In this document: piece by piece, positions 16,704 to 25,631 of the stretch
Numbering within the stretch: the first letter of the stretch is position 1
Layout: each line of letters starts with the position of its first letter
NCBI RefSeq assembly: GCF_009766005.1
Contig: NZ_LMUK01000060.1
Coordinates: 364,502-428,501, forward strand
Origin: Bradyrhizobium sp. S69
Lineage (GTDB): Bacteria > Pseudomonadota > Alphaproteobacteria > Rhizobiales > Xanthobacteraceae
Length of the DNA: 64,000 nucleotides
Direction: 5' to 3'
The notes under the pieces: generated by a model
Database searches by the model: none
What the model was told of the DNA's origin: nothing
Seen by the model: the letters and a program-made list of their open reading frames with translations, nothing else
Translations under genes and position numbers: made by a program

Positions 16704-18485
16704 ATGACGATTGCCTCGCCCGATACCAGCGTCAGGCCGTACCGTGCCGCCCGTCGGCTGGGTTCGTTCCTTGAATCATGGCCGGGCGTCGTCACGCTGA
16801 TTGCCGCGATGACGGCGATGCGCCTGATCTTCGCCGGCGTGATCGATCTGCGGACCGACGAGGCCTATTACTGGACCTGGTCGAAGGAGAACGTGCTCTC
16901 GTTCCTCGATCATCCGCCGATGATCGCGTGGTTCATCCGTTTCGGCACCGCGATCTTCGGCGACACCACTTTGGGCGTGCGGTTTGCCGGCGTGGTGGCC
17001 ATGCTGGTCACGCAACTATTGCTCGCCGACATCGTGCGGCGCATGACCCGCGACGCCAGGGCCGTCGTGCTGGCGCTGTTGATGCCTGAGGCCGCGCTTT
17101 ATTACGGGCTGTTGATGGCCAAGGTCTCGCCCGACGTGGCGATGATCCCGTTCGCGGTGGCGACGCTGTGGGCGCTGGTCCGGCTCAGCGCGAGCGGCGA
17201 TGCGCGCTGGTGGCTGGCCGCGGGATTGTTCGCGGGGCTGGCGCTATTGTCGAAATTCACGTTCATCATGCTGCTTCCGGCGGTCGTGGCCTTCACGCTG
17301 GTGCCGGCCTGGCGATGGCGCTGGCTGAAGAGCCCGTTGCCCTGGCTCGCGGCGCTGATCGCGGTCGCGATTTTCCTGCCGGTGCTGATCTGGAACAGCG
17401 AGCACGACTGGGCGTCGTTCCGATTCCAGTTCGTGCGCGCGGTGGCGACCCACGAATGGTCGCTTCGCACGGTCGGCGAGTTCATCGGCATCCAGTTTGG
17501 GCTGGTCGGGTTCGTGATGCTACCGGTGGTGTTGTCGGGCGTGGTGCTGACGGCCTGGCGCGGATATCGCCGGCGCGAGGCGGTGCCGATCCTGCTGTCG
17601 ACCTGCGTCATCGTTCCCTTCTGCTATTTCTTCTGGAAGTCGACGACGTTGCGGGTCGGCGATACCTGGCCGGCGTTTCTGTGGCCGGCCGGCTTGGCCG
17701 CCACTGCGATCAATATCGCGATGCCGCCAAGCGAAGATTGGCCGGCATGGATGGTCAGAGCGACGATCTTCTGGGTCAGGGCCGCGGTGGTGACCGGGAT
17801 CGTCTTCGTCGTCGGGGTGTTTCTTTATTACGTCGCCATTCCCTGGAATTTCATCGGCCGCAACGATCCGATCGGCGGCGAGGCGGGTTACGAGCAGGTC
17901 GCGGAGCGGGCGCAGGCCGAACTGCGCAAGACCGGCGCGAGCTGGATTGCGACCACGGATTACCGGACCTACGCCATGATGCGCTGGTATTTCAAGGACC
18001 AGGTGCCGGTGGTCCAGATCAACGAGCGCGGCCGCTTCATGGGCTTTCGCGATCCCGGGATGGATTTGATCAGGGGGCATGCCGGGATTTATGTCGCGCG
18101 CGAGCCCGACAACGCCAATCCGGTATGGGCTTCCACCACCGCGGTGCGCGAGCCGCTCGAACAGGTCCAGCGGGCCTGGCGCGGGCTGGTGATGGATACC
18201 TACGCGCTGGAAAAACTAACCGGCTGGACCCCGGAACTGTCGCCGCCTCCGGATTCGCCGCTGTTCCGCTGGCGCGTGCTGGCCGGCGATTTTCCGATCG
18301 ATGCCGATGGGAACCTCATCCTGAGGAGCGGCCCCTTGGCCGCGTCTCGAAGGATGGCCGCAAGTACCAGGGGCGCTAGCGATGATGCAGAGCAGTCATG
18401 GTTCGAGACGGCGCAAGAGCGCCTCCTCACCATGAGGCCGAAGAACGGAGCGCCGATGGCGAAACGTCCGACGCCTTCATCCTGA
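16704..18485 (+). CDS. ArnT/GT39-type membrane glycosyltransferase
   Basis: The 593-residue inner-membrane protein has about twelve hydrophobic segments and a C-terminal periplasmic domain. The acidic catalytic motif is in RTDEAYYWTWS, followed by LDHPPMIAWFIR, both typical of the GT39/GT83 family that uses polyprenyl-phosphate sugars. It probably decorates a lipid or envelope glycan with a sugar, though donor and acceptor are unknown. About the last 55 codons (from 18315) run through family B repeat DNA (LILRSGPLAASRRMAA), so the native C-terminus has been replaced or lengthened by repeat-encoded residues. The stop overlaps the end of the convergent GIY-YIG gene by nine bases. Confidence 0.88.
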   Translation: MTIASPDTSVRPYRAARRLGSFLESWPGVVTLIAAMTAMRLIFAGVIDLRTDEAYYWTWSKENVLSFLDHPPMIAWFIRFGTAIFGDTTLGVRFAGVVAMLVTQLLLADIVRRMTRDARAVVLALLMPEAALYYGLLMAKVSPDVAMIPFAVATLWALVRLSASGDARWWLAAGLFAGLALLSKFTFIMLLPAVVAFTLVPAWRWRWLKSPLPWLAALIAVAIFLPVLIWNSEHDWASFRFQFVRAVATHEWSLRTVGEFIGIQFGLVGFVMLPVVLSGVVLTAWRGYRRREAVPILLSTCVIVPFCYFFWKSTTLRVGDTWPAFLWPAGLAATAINIAMPPSEDWPAWMVRATIFWVRAAVVTGIVFVVGVFLYYVAIPWNFIGRNDPIGGEAGYEQVAERAQAELRKTGASWIATTDYRTYAMMRWYFKDQVPVVQINERGRFMGFRDPGMDLIRGHAGIYVAREPDNANPVWASTTAVREPLEQVQRAWRGLVMDTYALEKLTGWTPELSPPPDSPLFRWRVLAGDFPIDADGNLILRSGPLAASRRMAASTRGASDDAEQSWFETAQERLLTMRPKNGAPMAKRPTPSS

Positions 18486-18519
18486 GGAGCCCGCGATTGG
18501 CGGGCGTCTCGAAGGATGA
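18315..18519. repeat. Cluster of three family B repeat units inside two gene ends
   Basis: Units lie at 18315-18356 (CTCATCCTGAGGAGCGG to TCTCGAAGGATGG), at 18398-18438 (a CATGGTTCGAGACGG to CACCATGAGG variant) and at 18477-18519 (TCATCCTGAGGAGC to TCTCGAAGGATGA). The first two are within the glycosyltransferase frame and the third forms the end of the GIY-YIG frame. Confidence 0.85.
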
Positions 18520-18809
18520 AGAGTTTTGCGCCGCGACAGCTCCTGCAACGCGGCTATGTCGCCTCGGATGGACGCCTGCTTCTTTGCCCGGCTCCATTTC
18601 TTGATCTTGCGCTCGTTTTCGATCGCATCCGTGACTCGATCGAACCATTGCGAGAACACCAGTTCTACCGGCCGGCGCGCCTGCGTATATCCCCCGAATG
18701 TTCCGTCGTTGTGCTGGGCGATCCTAATTTCAAGCGTCGAGCGAGTTGTTCCGACGTAATAACTGCCGTCGGCACATCGGAGGATATAAAGGTAGGCCCC
18801 GTCGTTCAT
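18477..18809 (-). CDS. GIY-YIG domain protein (UPF0213-like)
   Basis: A 110-residue protein beginning MNDGAYLYILRCADG. It has the GIY-YIG-type pair YLYIL and YYVGTT, then EIRIAQHNDG and ENERKIKKWSRAKK, as in the small stand-alone YhbQ-like family. These are thought to be nucleases, but their role is poorly known. The start at 18809 is where the family usually begins. A longer version from 18854 is possible. The last 13 or so residues (HPSRRPPIAGSSG) are encoded by a family B repeat and are probably not ancestral. It converges on the glycosyltransferase gene. Confidence 0.8.
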   Translation of the reverse strand: MNDGAYLYILRCADGSYYVGTTRSTLEIRIAQHNDGTFGGYTQARRPVELVFSQWFDRVTDAIENERKIKKWSRAKKQASIRGDIAALQELSRRKTLHPSRRPPIAGSSG

Positions 18810-18897
18810 TGCGAAATGCTCGCGTTTGAAACGTTCAGTAAGCGCAGGCCTCATGATGGATCGATCGGCACATTTGTCAATTCAGATGCGTGCTTGC

Positions 18898-19048
18898 GGC
18901 CATCCTTCGAGACGCGGCGAAAACGCCGCTCCTCAGGATGAGGGTGGCGGATGTTTAGGCGTCGGCGCGCCGCTCTTCGGCCTGATGATGAGGAGGCACC
19001 CTCCCGGCAGTGCACTTGCGTTGTCCGGCGCGCCGTCTCGAACCATGA
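18898..19048. repeat. Family B repeats, one full and one degenerate unit
   Basis: A full unit runs 18898-18942 (CCATCCTTCGAGACGCGG to CTCCTCAGGATGAGG). A decayed variant, with TGATGAGGAGGC near 18984 and GTCTCGAACCATGAC at 19031-19045, extends to the end of the ycjF-like gene. The space upstream of the GIY-YIG start is otherwise plain. Confidence 0.75.
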
Positions 19049-19057
19049 CTGCTCAGT

Positions 19058-20095
19058 TCACCCCTCGCCATCGTCGCGCTTGCGCAGCAAATCCTTGGCG
19101 AGATCGGTCAAAGCGGGGCGTGGCAGGGCGGTGAACGGTAGTGGGCGGGTGACGTCGATGGCGGCGAGGCCGAGCCGGGCGGTAAGCAGGCCGTTGAGGA
19201 TGCCCTCGCCGAGGCGTTCGGACAATTTGGCCGCGATGCCGTGGCCCAGCATCTGCTGGATCATGCTGTCGCTCGCCGCCATGCCGCCGGTGACGGCGAG
19301 ATGGGCGATGACGTGGCGTAATAGCCGGATCATGCCGAGCGTGCCCGGCCGGCCGCCATAGAGCCGCGCCAGTTGCCGGATCATCCGCAACGACGCCACG
19401 AATACGAAGAGAATATCGATCAGCGCGCGCGGGCTGACGGCGGTGACAACCGAGACGCGCTGGGCTGCCGATGAGACCAGGCGGCGCGCTTCCTGATCGA
19501 GCGGCGCCATCAATTCGCGCTCGGCCAGTTTGATCATGTCGGCGCCGTCGATGACGTCGTCAGCATGGCCTTGCAAGGTGGCGCGGGCGCGCGCCAGTTG
19601 CGGGTTCTGGTGCGCCAGCTTGAGAAGCTCCGTGACGATGGTCCGGCTGGCGGCGCGGTCGTCGCTGCGCAGCACGTCCGTGGCGCGCAGATGCATCTTC
19701 TCGATGGTGGCGAGCCGCGCCAGGCCGAAGGCTTCGCGCGCGATCACGATGGTCAGCGCCAGCGCTGCGACAAAGGCAAAACCCAGCCCGAGGAAACCAA
19801 GGCCCTCGCTGCGCGCGAACAGATCCTCGATCAGATGCGCGAGGCTGAGGCCGAGCCCGAGCAGCACCAGTCCGCCCAACGCCGTCCAGAACACCGCGCC
19901 CCAGCGCAGACCGGGGCGCGCCGGCAGCATCGGCATAGGTTCTAGCGGCACCGGCAGCAGTGCAGGGTCCGGTTCGGGCGTGACGCGAATGGCGCCGCGG
20001 GCCGGGCGGCTTTGGTCATCGGGGTCCATCACGACGACATCGGGATCGTCGAGCTTGAAGGTCTGGGGGCGCCGATGAGGCGATCGCTCGCTCAT
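19058..20095 (-). CDS. ycjF: YcjF/DUF697-family membrane protein
   Basis: A 345-residue protein with a cytosolic Pro/Asp-rich N-terminus, two adjacent transmembrane helices at about 66-120 (WGAVFWTALGGLVLLGLGLS and FLGLGFAFVAALALTIVIA) and a helical C-terminal DUF697 domain with a further hydrophobic hairpin (RALIDILFVFVASLRMI, then HVIAHLAVTGGMAASD). It is the usual partner of YcjX and overlaps that gene by four bases. In E. coli the ycjXF pair belongs to the phage-shock regulon. The biochemical role is not known. The 3' end abuts a family B repeat. Confidence 0.88.
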   Translation of the reverse strand: MSERSPHRRPQTFKLDDPDVVVMDPDDQSRPARGAIRVTPEPDPALLPVPLEPMPMLPARPGLRWGAVFWTALGGLVLLGLGLSLAHLIEDLFARSEGLGFLGLGFAFVAALALTIVIAREAFGLARLATIEKMHLRATDVLRSDDRAASRTIVTELLKLAHQNPQLARARATLQGHADDVIDGADMIKLAERELMAPLDQEARRLVSSAAQRVSVVTAVSPRALIDILFVFVASLRMIRQLARLYGGRPGTLGMIRLLRHVIAHLAVTGGMAASDSMIQQMLGHGIAAKLSERLGEGILNGLLTARLGLAAIDVTRPLPFTALPRPALTDLAKDLLRKRDDGEG

Positions 20096-21561
20096 TGCAG
20101 TTTGTCTCCGATCAGGAACTGGAGGGCGCGGTCAAGGCGGATGTGAGGCAGAGCGGGAGCCTCAGTGCCCGGATGGTCGAGCAGCGGCGGCCGAAAGCGC
20201 AGAAAGCGAAAATCGGTCTTCTCCGGGGGGGCGCTGGAGAGGCCGTGAAAGGCGCCTTCGCCGCTGAAAAGCTGTTCCGGATCGGCGGGCAGGTCGCCCG
20301 GAAAGGTCGCGACCTCGGTGCTGCCGTCGAAGGTTTCGCCATCGACGCGCTCGCCTGAGGCCGGCGTGCCCAGGATCGAGGGCAGCCTGTCGCGGCCACG
20401 CGCCACCATCGCCTCGCGGGTGGCACGCACCGCGGCCAGCGCCACCACGTCGATCTCGGCCTCGGCATATTCGGCGCGGCTCACGGCTTTTGCGACCGTT
20501 CGTCGCAGGATCGCCTCCAGCCGATCATGGCTCGACTGATGCAGATGGTCGGCTTTGGTCGCCGCAAATAATATCCGGTCGATGCGCGGCCGGAACAGAT
20601 TGCTGAACAGCGTCGAGCGCCCGATCCGGAAGCAATCCAGGATTCCCGCCAGCGCTGCTTCGAGGTCGTGCAGCGCCTCGGGGCCGGCATTGAAGGCCGC
20701 CAGCGCATCGACCAGCACGATCTGGCGATCGAGCCGCGAGAAATGATTGCGAAAGAACGGCCGGATCACGACGTCCTTGTAGGCCTCAAAGCGCCGCACC
20801 ATCATCGCCCATAGCGAGCCGTCGGGGGCGGCGTCATCCGCCGGCACATCGAGCGGCGCGAACGTCAGCGCCGGCGAGCCCGCGAGGTTGCCCGGCATCA
20901 GAAAGCGCCCCGGCGGCAGCAGGCTCATGGCAAAGCGTTCGTCGCGGCAGGCGCGCAGATATTCGGTGAACAGCCGCGCCGAGGCCAGCGCCGCCTGCTC
21001 GTCGGCGGGACCCTCGGCCTTCAAGGGCGCAAGCTGGGCGTGCCATGGCGCCGCCAGTTTCGCGCGCGGGCCTTCGCGCGACAGCGCCAGGCTCTCGGCG
21101 GACCATTGCTGGTAGCTCTTGTTGAGTAGCGGCAGATCGAGCAGCCATTCGCCGGGATAGTCGACGATGTCGAGCGTCAGCGTGCGGTCGGCGCCATTGT
21201 GCCGCTGATAATCGATGACCAGCCGCAGTTCGCTGATGTCGACGGTGGAACTGGGCCAGTGCCGATCCGCGATCAGGGTGCGGACGTGGTTCTCGTAATC
21301 GAAACGCGGCACCGCGTCGTCGGGCTGCGGCGCGAGCCGGGCGCGGGCAATGCGCCCCGATGCGAAGGCCTCGAATACCGGAAAGCGGCCGCCGCGGGTC
21401 AGGCCGTGAACCAGCGCGGTGATGAACACGGTCTTGCCGGCGCGTGACAGCCCGGTGACGCCAAGCCGGACCGTCGGGTTGAACAAATGCTCGCCATAGT
21501 CGAGCAGCGCCCGCGCCGACAGGCGTGCTTCCTCGACAATTTTGGAAAACCTAGGGGCCAT
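20092..21561 (-). CDS. ycjX: YcjX-family P-loop NTPase
   Basis: This 489-residue cytosolic NTPase has its Walker A motif GLSRAGKT at residues 37-44 and a Walker B-like region in LTLDIVDYPGEWLLDLP. A conserved ILFAATKADHLH segment corresponds to a G4-type base-binding motif. It matches the YcjX family of stress-induced dynamin-like GTP/ATP-binding proteins. The following gene encodes its customary membrane partner YcjF with a four-base overlap, so the two form an operon. Stress response at the inner membrane is inferred from enterobacterial homologues. No strong ribosome site is seen before the chosen ATG. Confidence 0.9.
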   Translation of the reverse strand: MAPRFSKIVEEARLSARALLDYGEHLFNPTVRLGVTGLSRAGKTVFITALVHGLTRGGRFPVFEAFASGRIARARLAPQPDDAVPRFDYENHVRTLIADRHWPSSTVDISELRLVIDYQRHNGADRTLTLDIVDYPGEWLLDLPLLNKSYQQWSAESLALSREGPRAKLAAPWHAQLAPLKAEGPADEQAALASARLFTEYLRACRDERFAMSLLPPGRFLMPGNLAGSPALTFAPLDVPADDAAPDGSLWAMMVRRFEAYKDVVIRPFFRNHFSRLDRQIVLVDALAAFNAGPEALHDLEAALAGILDCFRIGRSTLFSNLFRPRIDRILFAATKADHLHQSSHDRLEAILRRTVAKAVSRAEYAEAEIDVVALAAVRATREAMVARGRDRLPSILGTPASGERVDGETFDGSTEVATFPGDLPADPEQLFSGEGAFHGLSSAPPEKTDFRFLRFRPPLLDHPGTEAPALPHIRLDRALQFLIGDKLQ

Positions 21562-21774
21562 CAGGGAGGGTGCTCGAAGCGGAGGCAGCGGGTGAGCTAA
21601 AAAATGGCGATAAAGCGGGTAAAATCAAGCTTCACACTTCCGACCCGATTGTCGTGCGAGGATTTCTGAGGGGGCCTTTGAACGGTTCGTTGACCCTCCG
21701 AGACCTATGTTTAGAACCCTATATTCCGCTGCTCACTTATTCAGCGTTTCCTTGCGAAAGTCGATCCGGCCGCC

Positions 21775-22470
21775 ATGACGATCTTCAGACTGAAGCAGAT
21801 GGCCTCGACCTCCGCCCACGCGGTGGCGGGTGCCGTGCGCTGGAATTACGACCGCGCTGAGTTGATCGCCGATGGCATCGTGCACGCGATCGGGGTGTTC
21901 GGCGGGCTGATCGCGGCCACCGTGCTGATCGTGCTGACGGCGGTCTATGCCACCGCGCTCGATGTCGCCGTGGTATCGGTCTACGTCGCGGGTTTGCTGG
22001 CGATGCTGGTGCTGTCGGCGACCTATAATCTGTGGCCGGTCTCGCGCGCCAAATGGGTGCTGCGGCGGTTCGATCATTCGGCGATCTATCTGTTGATCGC
22101 GGCGACCTACACGCCGGTCATCATGGAATTGAAGGACAGCGTCATGGCCATGGTGCTGCTGGCCGGCGTCTGGTGCGTCGCGATCGTCGGCATCGCGCTC
22201 AAGCTGACGCTGCCGGGACGCTTCGACCGCTTGTCGGTCGGGCTTTATCTGGCGATGGGCTGGAGCGGCATCATGCTCTCGGGCCGCGTCGTCGCCACCT
22301 TGCCGACATTTGCGCTGTGCTTCGTGGCGGCGGGCGGGTTGCTGTATAGCCTGGGCGTGATCTTCCATGCCTGGCAGCGGTTGCGGTTCCAGAACGCGAT
22401 CTGGCATTGTTTTGTGCTTCTGGGCGCGGCGTGCCATTATACGGCCGTGCTCGATCTGGTCATGACCTGA
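21775..22470 (+). CDS. Haemolysin III / PAQR-family membrane protein (TrhA-like)
   Basis: The 231-residue protein has seven hydrophobic segments. It carries the family's metal-binding motifs: ELIADGIVHAIG near the start, RRFDHSAIYLLIAATYTP in the middle and NAIWHCFVLLGAACHY at the end, where His residues are predicted to bind zinc. Bacterial members influence membrane lipid and energy homeostasis and are only called haemolysins historically. An alternative start eight codons later (21799) is equally plausible because neither has a good ribosome site. It is divergent from ycjX and shares a 213-base intergenic region with it. Confidence 0.88.
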   Translation: MTIFRLKQMASTSAHAVAGAVRWNYDRAELIADGIVHAIGVFGGLIAATVLIVLTAVYATALDVAVVSVYVAGLLAMLVLSATYNLWPVSRAKWVLRRFDHSAIYLLIAATYTPVIMELKDSVMAMVLLAGVWCVAIVGIALKLTLPGRFDRLSVGLYLAMGWSGIMLSGRVVATLPTFALCFVAAGGLLYSLGVIFHAWQRLRFQNAIWHCFVLLGAACHYTAVLDLVMT

Positions 22471-22534
22471 GCCTTGCAAGCTCCGCCGATCCAGACCGAA
22501 GCAACGAAGATAAACCTCACCAGGGAGCGTGACG

Positions 22535-23329
22535 ATGCAGGTCGCCGGTAAAGTCGTGGTCGTGACCGGAGGTGGCAATGGCATCGGCAAGGCGCTGTGC
22601 GAAGCCTTCCATCGCGCCGGCGCGGCCAAGGTGGTGGTGGTCGATATCGATCCCGACGGCGCGCGCGCCGTTGCCACGCCGATCGGTGGCGCCGCCTTCA
22701 AATGCGATGTCGGGAAGGAGAAGGATGTCCTTCACGTCATCGAGGAAACCGAACATCAGTTTGGCCCGATTGCGCTGTTCTGCTCCAACGCGGGCATCGG
22801 CGGCGGCTTCGATCCGATGTCGGTCAATGCCGGGGGCAGCTCCGACGAACCCTGGTCGCGCAGTTGGGCCGTTCATGTCATGGCGCATGTCTATGCCGCG
22901 CGGCATCTGATCCCGCGCATGAAGGCACGCGGCGGCGGCTATTTCCTCAACACCATCTCGGCGGCGGGGCTGTTGTCGCAGGTCGGCAGCCCGGCCTATT
23001 CCACGACAAAACACGCCGCGGTCGGATTTGCCGAGAACCTCGCGATCTCCCACCGCGCCGACGGCATCAAGGTGTCGATCCTGTGCCCGCAGGGCGTCGA
23101 CACCAACATGCTCCGGTCTATCCCAAAGGGCCCGCAATCCGGCGACGGCGATCTGACGCCGGAACAGGTCGCGCAAGACGTGTTGGCGGGGCTGGAGCAG
23201 GAGACATTTGTCATTTTGCCGCACCCGCAAGTGCTTGGCTATATGCGCAAGAAGACCGAAAACTACGATCGCTGGATCGCCGGCATGGCGAAGATCCAGG
23301 CCAAGATGCGCGAAGCCTACGGGAAGTGA
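22535..23329 (+). CDS. Short-chain dehydrogenase/reductase
   Basis: This 264-residue Rossmann-fold oxidoreductase has the cofactor motif TGGGNGIG at the N-terminus, the NAG motif in SNAGIGGG and the catalytic YSTTK. The acidic residue after strand 2 (VVDIDPDG) favours NAD over NADP. The ATG at 22535 sits eight bases after GGGA and is preferred to an in-frame GTG two codons earlier, which is too close to that site. It begins 64 bases after the haemolysin III gene. Substrate unknown. Confidence 0.88.
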   Translation: MQVAGKVVVVTGGGNGIGKALCEAFHRAGAAKVVVVDIDPDGARAVATPIGGAAFKCDVGKEKDVLHVIEETEHQFGPIALFCSNAGIGGGFDPMSVNAGGSSDEPWSRSWAVHVMAHVYAARHLIPRMKARGGGYFLNTISAAGLLSQVGSPAYSTTKHAAVGFAENLAISHRADGIKVSILCPQGVDTNMLRSIPKGPQSGDGDLTPEQVAQDVLAGLEQETFVILPHPQVLGYMRKKTENYDRWIAGMAKIQAKMREAYGK

Positions 23330-23408
23330 ATGAAGATAGCGGGCATCAGTGAAGAACATTCCAAAACAGCCGCTCCCTCAATCGCGTTCAAACTGACAAC
23401 CTGAAGCC

Positions 23409-23939
23409 ATGCGATACTCGATCCACGGCGATTCGCTCGATTCGAAGAAGGCGCGCATCTTGATCAATGCGCTGATCGATTGTGCCAAAGTGGGCGCCAG
23501 GATGAGCTTCTCTCTCAATAAAATGCTCTGCGGGATCTCGCTTTATCTGGAATGCGGAAGTTTCAGCCGGGAGAACTGGCGAACGTACCCCCGCGTCAGT
23601 GACGCCGCCAAAGTGGTGCGCGACTCCGGCGAAAAATACTGGAAGAAGGACGTCACATTCGAGCACGTGCGCCCCATCAGCGTGATGTATCAAATGCTGT
23701 TGGACGAGAGAAGTACCATGACCCTCGAACGCGCCGCCTTGATCATTGGCGAATACCCGCCGGTCTTGATAACGATGGCGGAAGAACTCCTGATGTCGCA
23801 ACTCGGGTTCAAGCATGGCGGTAAGCCTGAACTTCGATACGCCCATATTCCGATGACCGGCTTCACGCTGCGGTCAGAAGCGGCGCCGCCTAAAAAAGGT
23901 GGCTCGCGCAAACCCGTCAAGGTTTCAGATAAGGCCTGA
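23409..23939 (+). CDS. Hypothetical protein (176 aa)
   Basis: The protein has 176 residues, no signal peptide and no membrane segment. Its composition is mixed and ordered, with hydrophobic helices (ARILINALIDCAKVGARMSF) and an aromatic-rich segment (SRENWRTYPRVSD). The tail is basic (PPKKGGSRKPVKVSDKA). I recognise no domain. Codon use and base composition are visibly less GC-biased than those of the neighbours, which hints at recent acquisition. It is flanked by an SDR gene and a dense cluster of family B repeats. Existence is likely because the frame is long and codon-like, but function is open. Confidence 0.55.
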   Translation: MRYSIHGDSLDSKKARILINALIDCAKVGARMSFSLNKMLCGISLYLECGSFSRENWRTYPRVSDAAKVVRDSGEKYWKKDVTFEHVRPISVMYQMLLDERSTMTLERAALIIGEYPPVLITMAEELLMSQLGFKHGGKPELRYAHIPMTGFTLRSEAAPPKKGGSRKPVKVSDKA

Positions 23940-23954
23940 CGCGAGAACGTGCGG

Positions 23955-24150
23955 CCATCCTTCGAGACGCGGCCAAGAAGCCGCTCCTCAGGATGAGGCT
24001 CGTAACCTCCGTCATCCTGAGGAGGCGCGAAGCGCCGTCTCGAAGGATGGCCGCGCGCACGGCGCTGAACAACATCCTTCGAGGCTCGCAAGAGCTCGCA
24101 CCTCTGGATGACGGTGACGGTCGAGATAGCTTCACAGGCTCTCAGGATGA
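23955..24150. repeat. Cluster of family B repeats
   Basis: Units occur at 23955-23996 (CATCCTTCGAGACGCGG to CTCCTCAGGATGAGG), 24011-24050 (GTCATCCTGAGGAGGCGC to TCTCGAAGGATGG) and 24072-24112 (ACATCCTTCGAGGCTCGC to CCTCTGGATGACGG). A stub CTCAGGATGA lies at 24141. Confidence 0.9.
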
Positions 24151-24238
24151 GGCTGCGAGCTAATCCGCGAGCCGGCATCGGGTAGAAGCATTTTTGTGCA
24201 ACGTCAGCTAATAACATGGGCATGCAAAGGAGCAAAAC

Positions 24239-24266
24239 TGCATGCAATATGAAAATATTGCACGCA
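24239..24266 (+). promoter_or_regulatory. Palindrome directly before the permease ribosome site
   Basis: TGCAATAT-GAAA-ATATTGCA is a perfect eight-base inverted repeat with a four-base GAAA centre. After one mismatch it extends by three more pairs (TGC and GCA), giving 11 pairs. It ends just before the GGAGAG ribosome site of the next gene. It could be a repressor operator or a GNRA-capped RNA hairpin controlling translation. A direct repeat CATGCAA lies just upstream. Confidence 0.6.
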
Positions 24267-24278
24267 TGGAGAGCTCCG

Positions 24279-25631
24279 ATGACGACGTCTGTCCATCCTG
24301 TCGACGAAATGTTGCCCCTGCCAAAGCTGTTTGCCCTCGGCCTCCAGCATGTGCTGGTGATGTACGCCAATGCGGTCGCGGTGCCGTTGATCCTGGGCGG
24401 GGCGTTGCACCTGCCAAAGGACCAGATCGCGATGCTCATCAACGCCGACCTGTTCGCCTGCGGAATTGCGACGCTGATCCAGACCATCGGTTTTGGTCCT
24501 TTTGGCATTCGCCTGCCCATCATCATGGGCGTCACCGCGGTGGCGATCTCGCCGATGCTGGCCATGGCGGCGATGCCCGGCGTCGGCCTGACCGGGATCT
24601 ATGGCGCCGTTCTCGTCGGCGGCATCTTCGGGCTTTGCGTCGCCCCGTTCGTCAGACATGTCCTCAGGTTCTTTCCTGCCGTGGTGACCGGAACCATCAT
24701 CACCATGATCGGCGTGGTGCTGATGCGGGTCGGCGTTAACTGGGCCGGCGGCGGCGCGGCATCGGCGGATTTCGGCGCCGCGGGTTATCTGCTGATCGCC
24801 GCATTGGTGCTGGCCGTCATTCTGACCGTCATCAAATTCGCCAGCGGTTTCCTGCAGAACATGGCCGTGCTGATTGGAATCACGGTCGGCTATCTCGTCA
24901 CCATCGCGCTCGGCTGGACTGATTTTTCCGGCATTCAAAACGAGCCGCTGGTCCGGATCGTTTTGCCGCTGCAATTCGGGTTCCCGGAATTCTATCTGAT
25001 CCCCTGCCTGACCATGTGCCTCGTCATGACCATCGTCTTCATCGAGGCGACCGGAATGTTTCTCGCGCTCGGCGCCATGACCGGCCGCAAGGTCGAACCC
25101 CAGGACGTCAAGCGCGGCCTCCGCGCCGACTCGCTCGGCACCATCATCGGGGCCGTGTTCAACACGTTTCCCTATGTGTCGTATTCGCAGAACATCGGCC
25201 TGGTCGGCGTCACCGGCGTCTACAGCCGCTGGGTCTGCGTGGCCGGCGGCGTCATCATGCTGGTGCTGGGCCTTATTCCCAAACTCGCCTTTATCGTCGC
25301 GTCGGTGCCGCAATGCGTGCTCGGCGGAGCCGGCTTCATCATGTTCGGCATGGTGGCGGCGACCGGCATCAAGATCCTGGCGGGTGTGGACTACGCCGGT
25401 CAGCGCAATAACGTGCTTGTCGTCGCGATCTCGATCGGCTTTGGCCTGATCCCGATCGTGTCGCCGACCTTCTTCCACGTCTTCCCGGACACGTTGAAGC
25501 CGATCTTCGGCGACGGCATCATCCTGACGTCGATCACGGCCGTGTTGCTCAATGCCTTTTTCAACAAGACCAGCAGCGAACAAGCCGAAGCCGATACCCT
25601 GCTCGCCGCGCACGCGGCGGAACATATCTAG
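24279..25631 (+). CDS. Nucleobase:cation symporter-2 family permease (uracil/xanthine type)
   Basis: The ATG at 24279 follows GGAGAG and gives 450 residues with about fourteen hydrophobic segments. Family features are LGLQHVLVMYANAVAVPLIL in helix 1, FGIRLPIIMGVTAVA and the helix 8-10 region VIFIEATGMFLALGAMTGR, where the Glu binds substrate, plus NTFPYVSYSQNIGLV. This matches the NCS2 (UraA/XanQ/UacT) purine and pyrimidine importers. The Glu followed by ATG resembles purine carriers, but substrate choice between xanthine and urate is not decided here. A palindrome just upstream of the ribosome site may regulate it. The convergent neighbour is a MarR regulator whose stop abuts. Confidence 0.9.
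   Translation: MTTSVHPVDEMLPLPKLFALGLQHVLVMYANAVAVPLILGGALHLPKDQIAMLINADLFACGIATLIQTIGFGPFGIRLPIIMGVTAVAISPMLAMAAMPGVGLTGIYGAVLVGGIFGLCVAPFVRHVLRFFPAVVTGTIITMIGVVLMRVGVNWAGGGAASADFGAAGYLLIAALVLAVILTVIKFASGFLQNMAVLIGITVGYLVTIALGWTDFSGIQNEPLVRIVLPLQFGFPEFYLIPCLTMCLVMTIVFIEATGMFLALGAMTGRKVEPQDVKRGLRADSLGTIIGAVFNTFPYVSYSQNIGLVGVTGVYSRWVCVAGGVIMLVLGLIPKLAFIVASVPQCVLGGAGFIMFGMVAATGIKILAGVDYAGQRNNVLVVAISIGFGLIPIVSPTFFHVFPDTLKPIFGDGIILTSITAVLLNAFFNKTSSEQAEADTLLAAHAAEHI

Larger units (their letters stand above)
23940..24278. other. 339-bp intergenic region filled by repeats and a permease leader
   Basis: About 200 bases hold three and a half family B units (23955-24150). The last 100 bases are the leader of the nucleobase permease, with an AT-rich palindrome at 24239-24266. 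No gene is seen. Confidence 0.7.

Noticed and set aside
24204..25625. A 473-codon minus-strand open frame
   Set aside because: It is antisense to the nucleobase permease, whose membrane segments and motifs are clear. The antisense product is low-complexity and charged.
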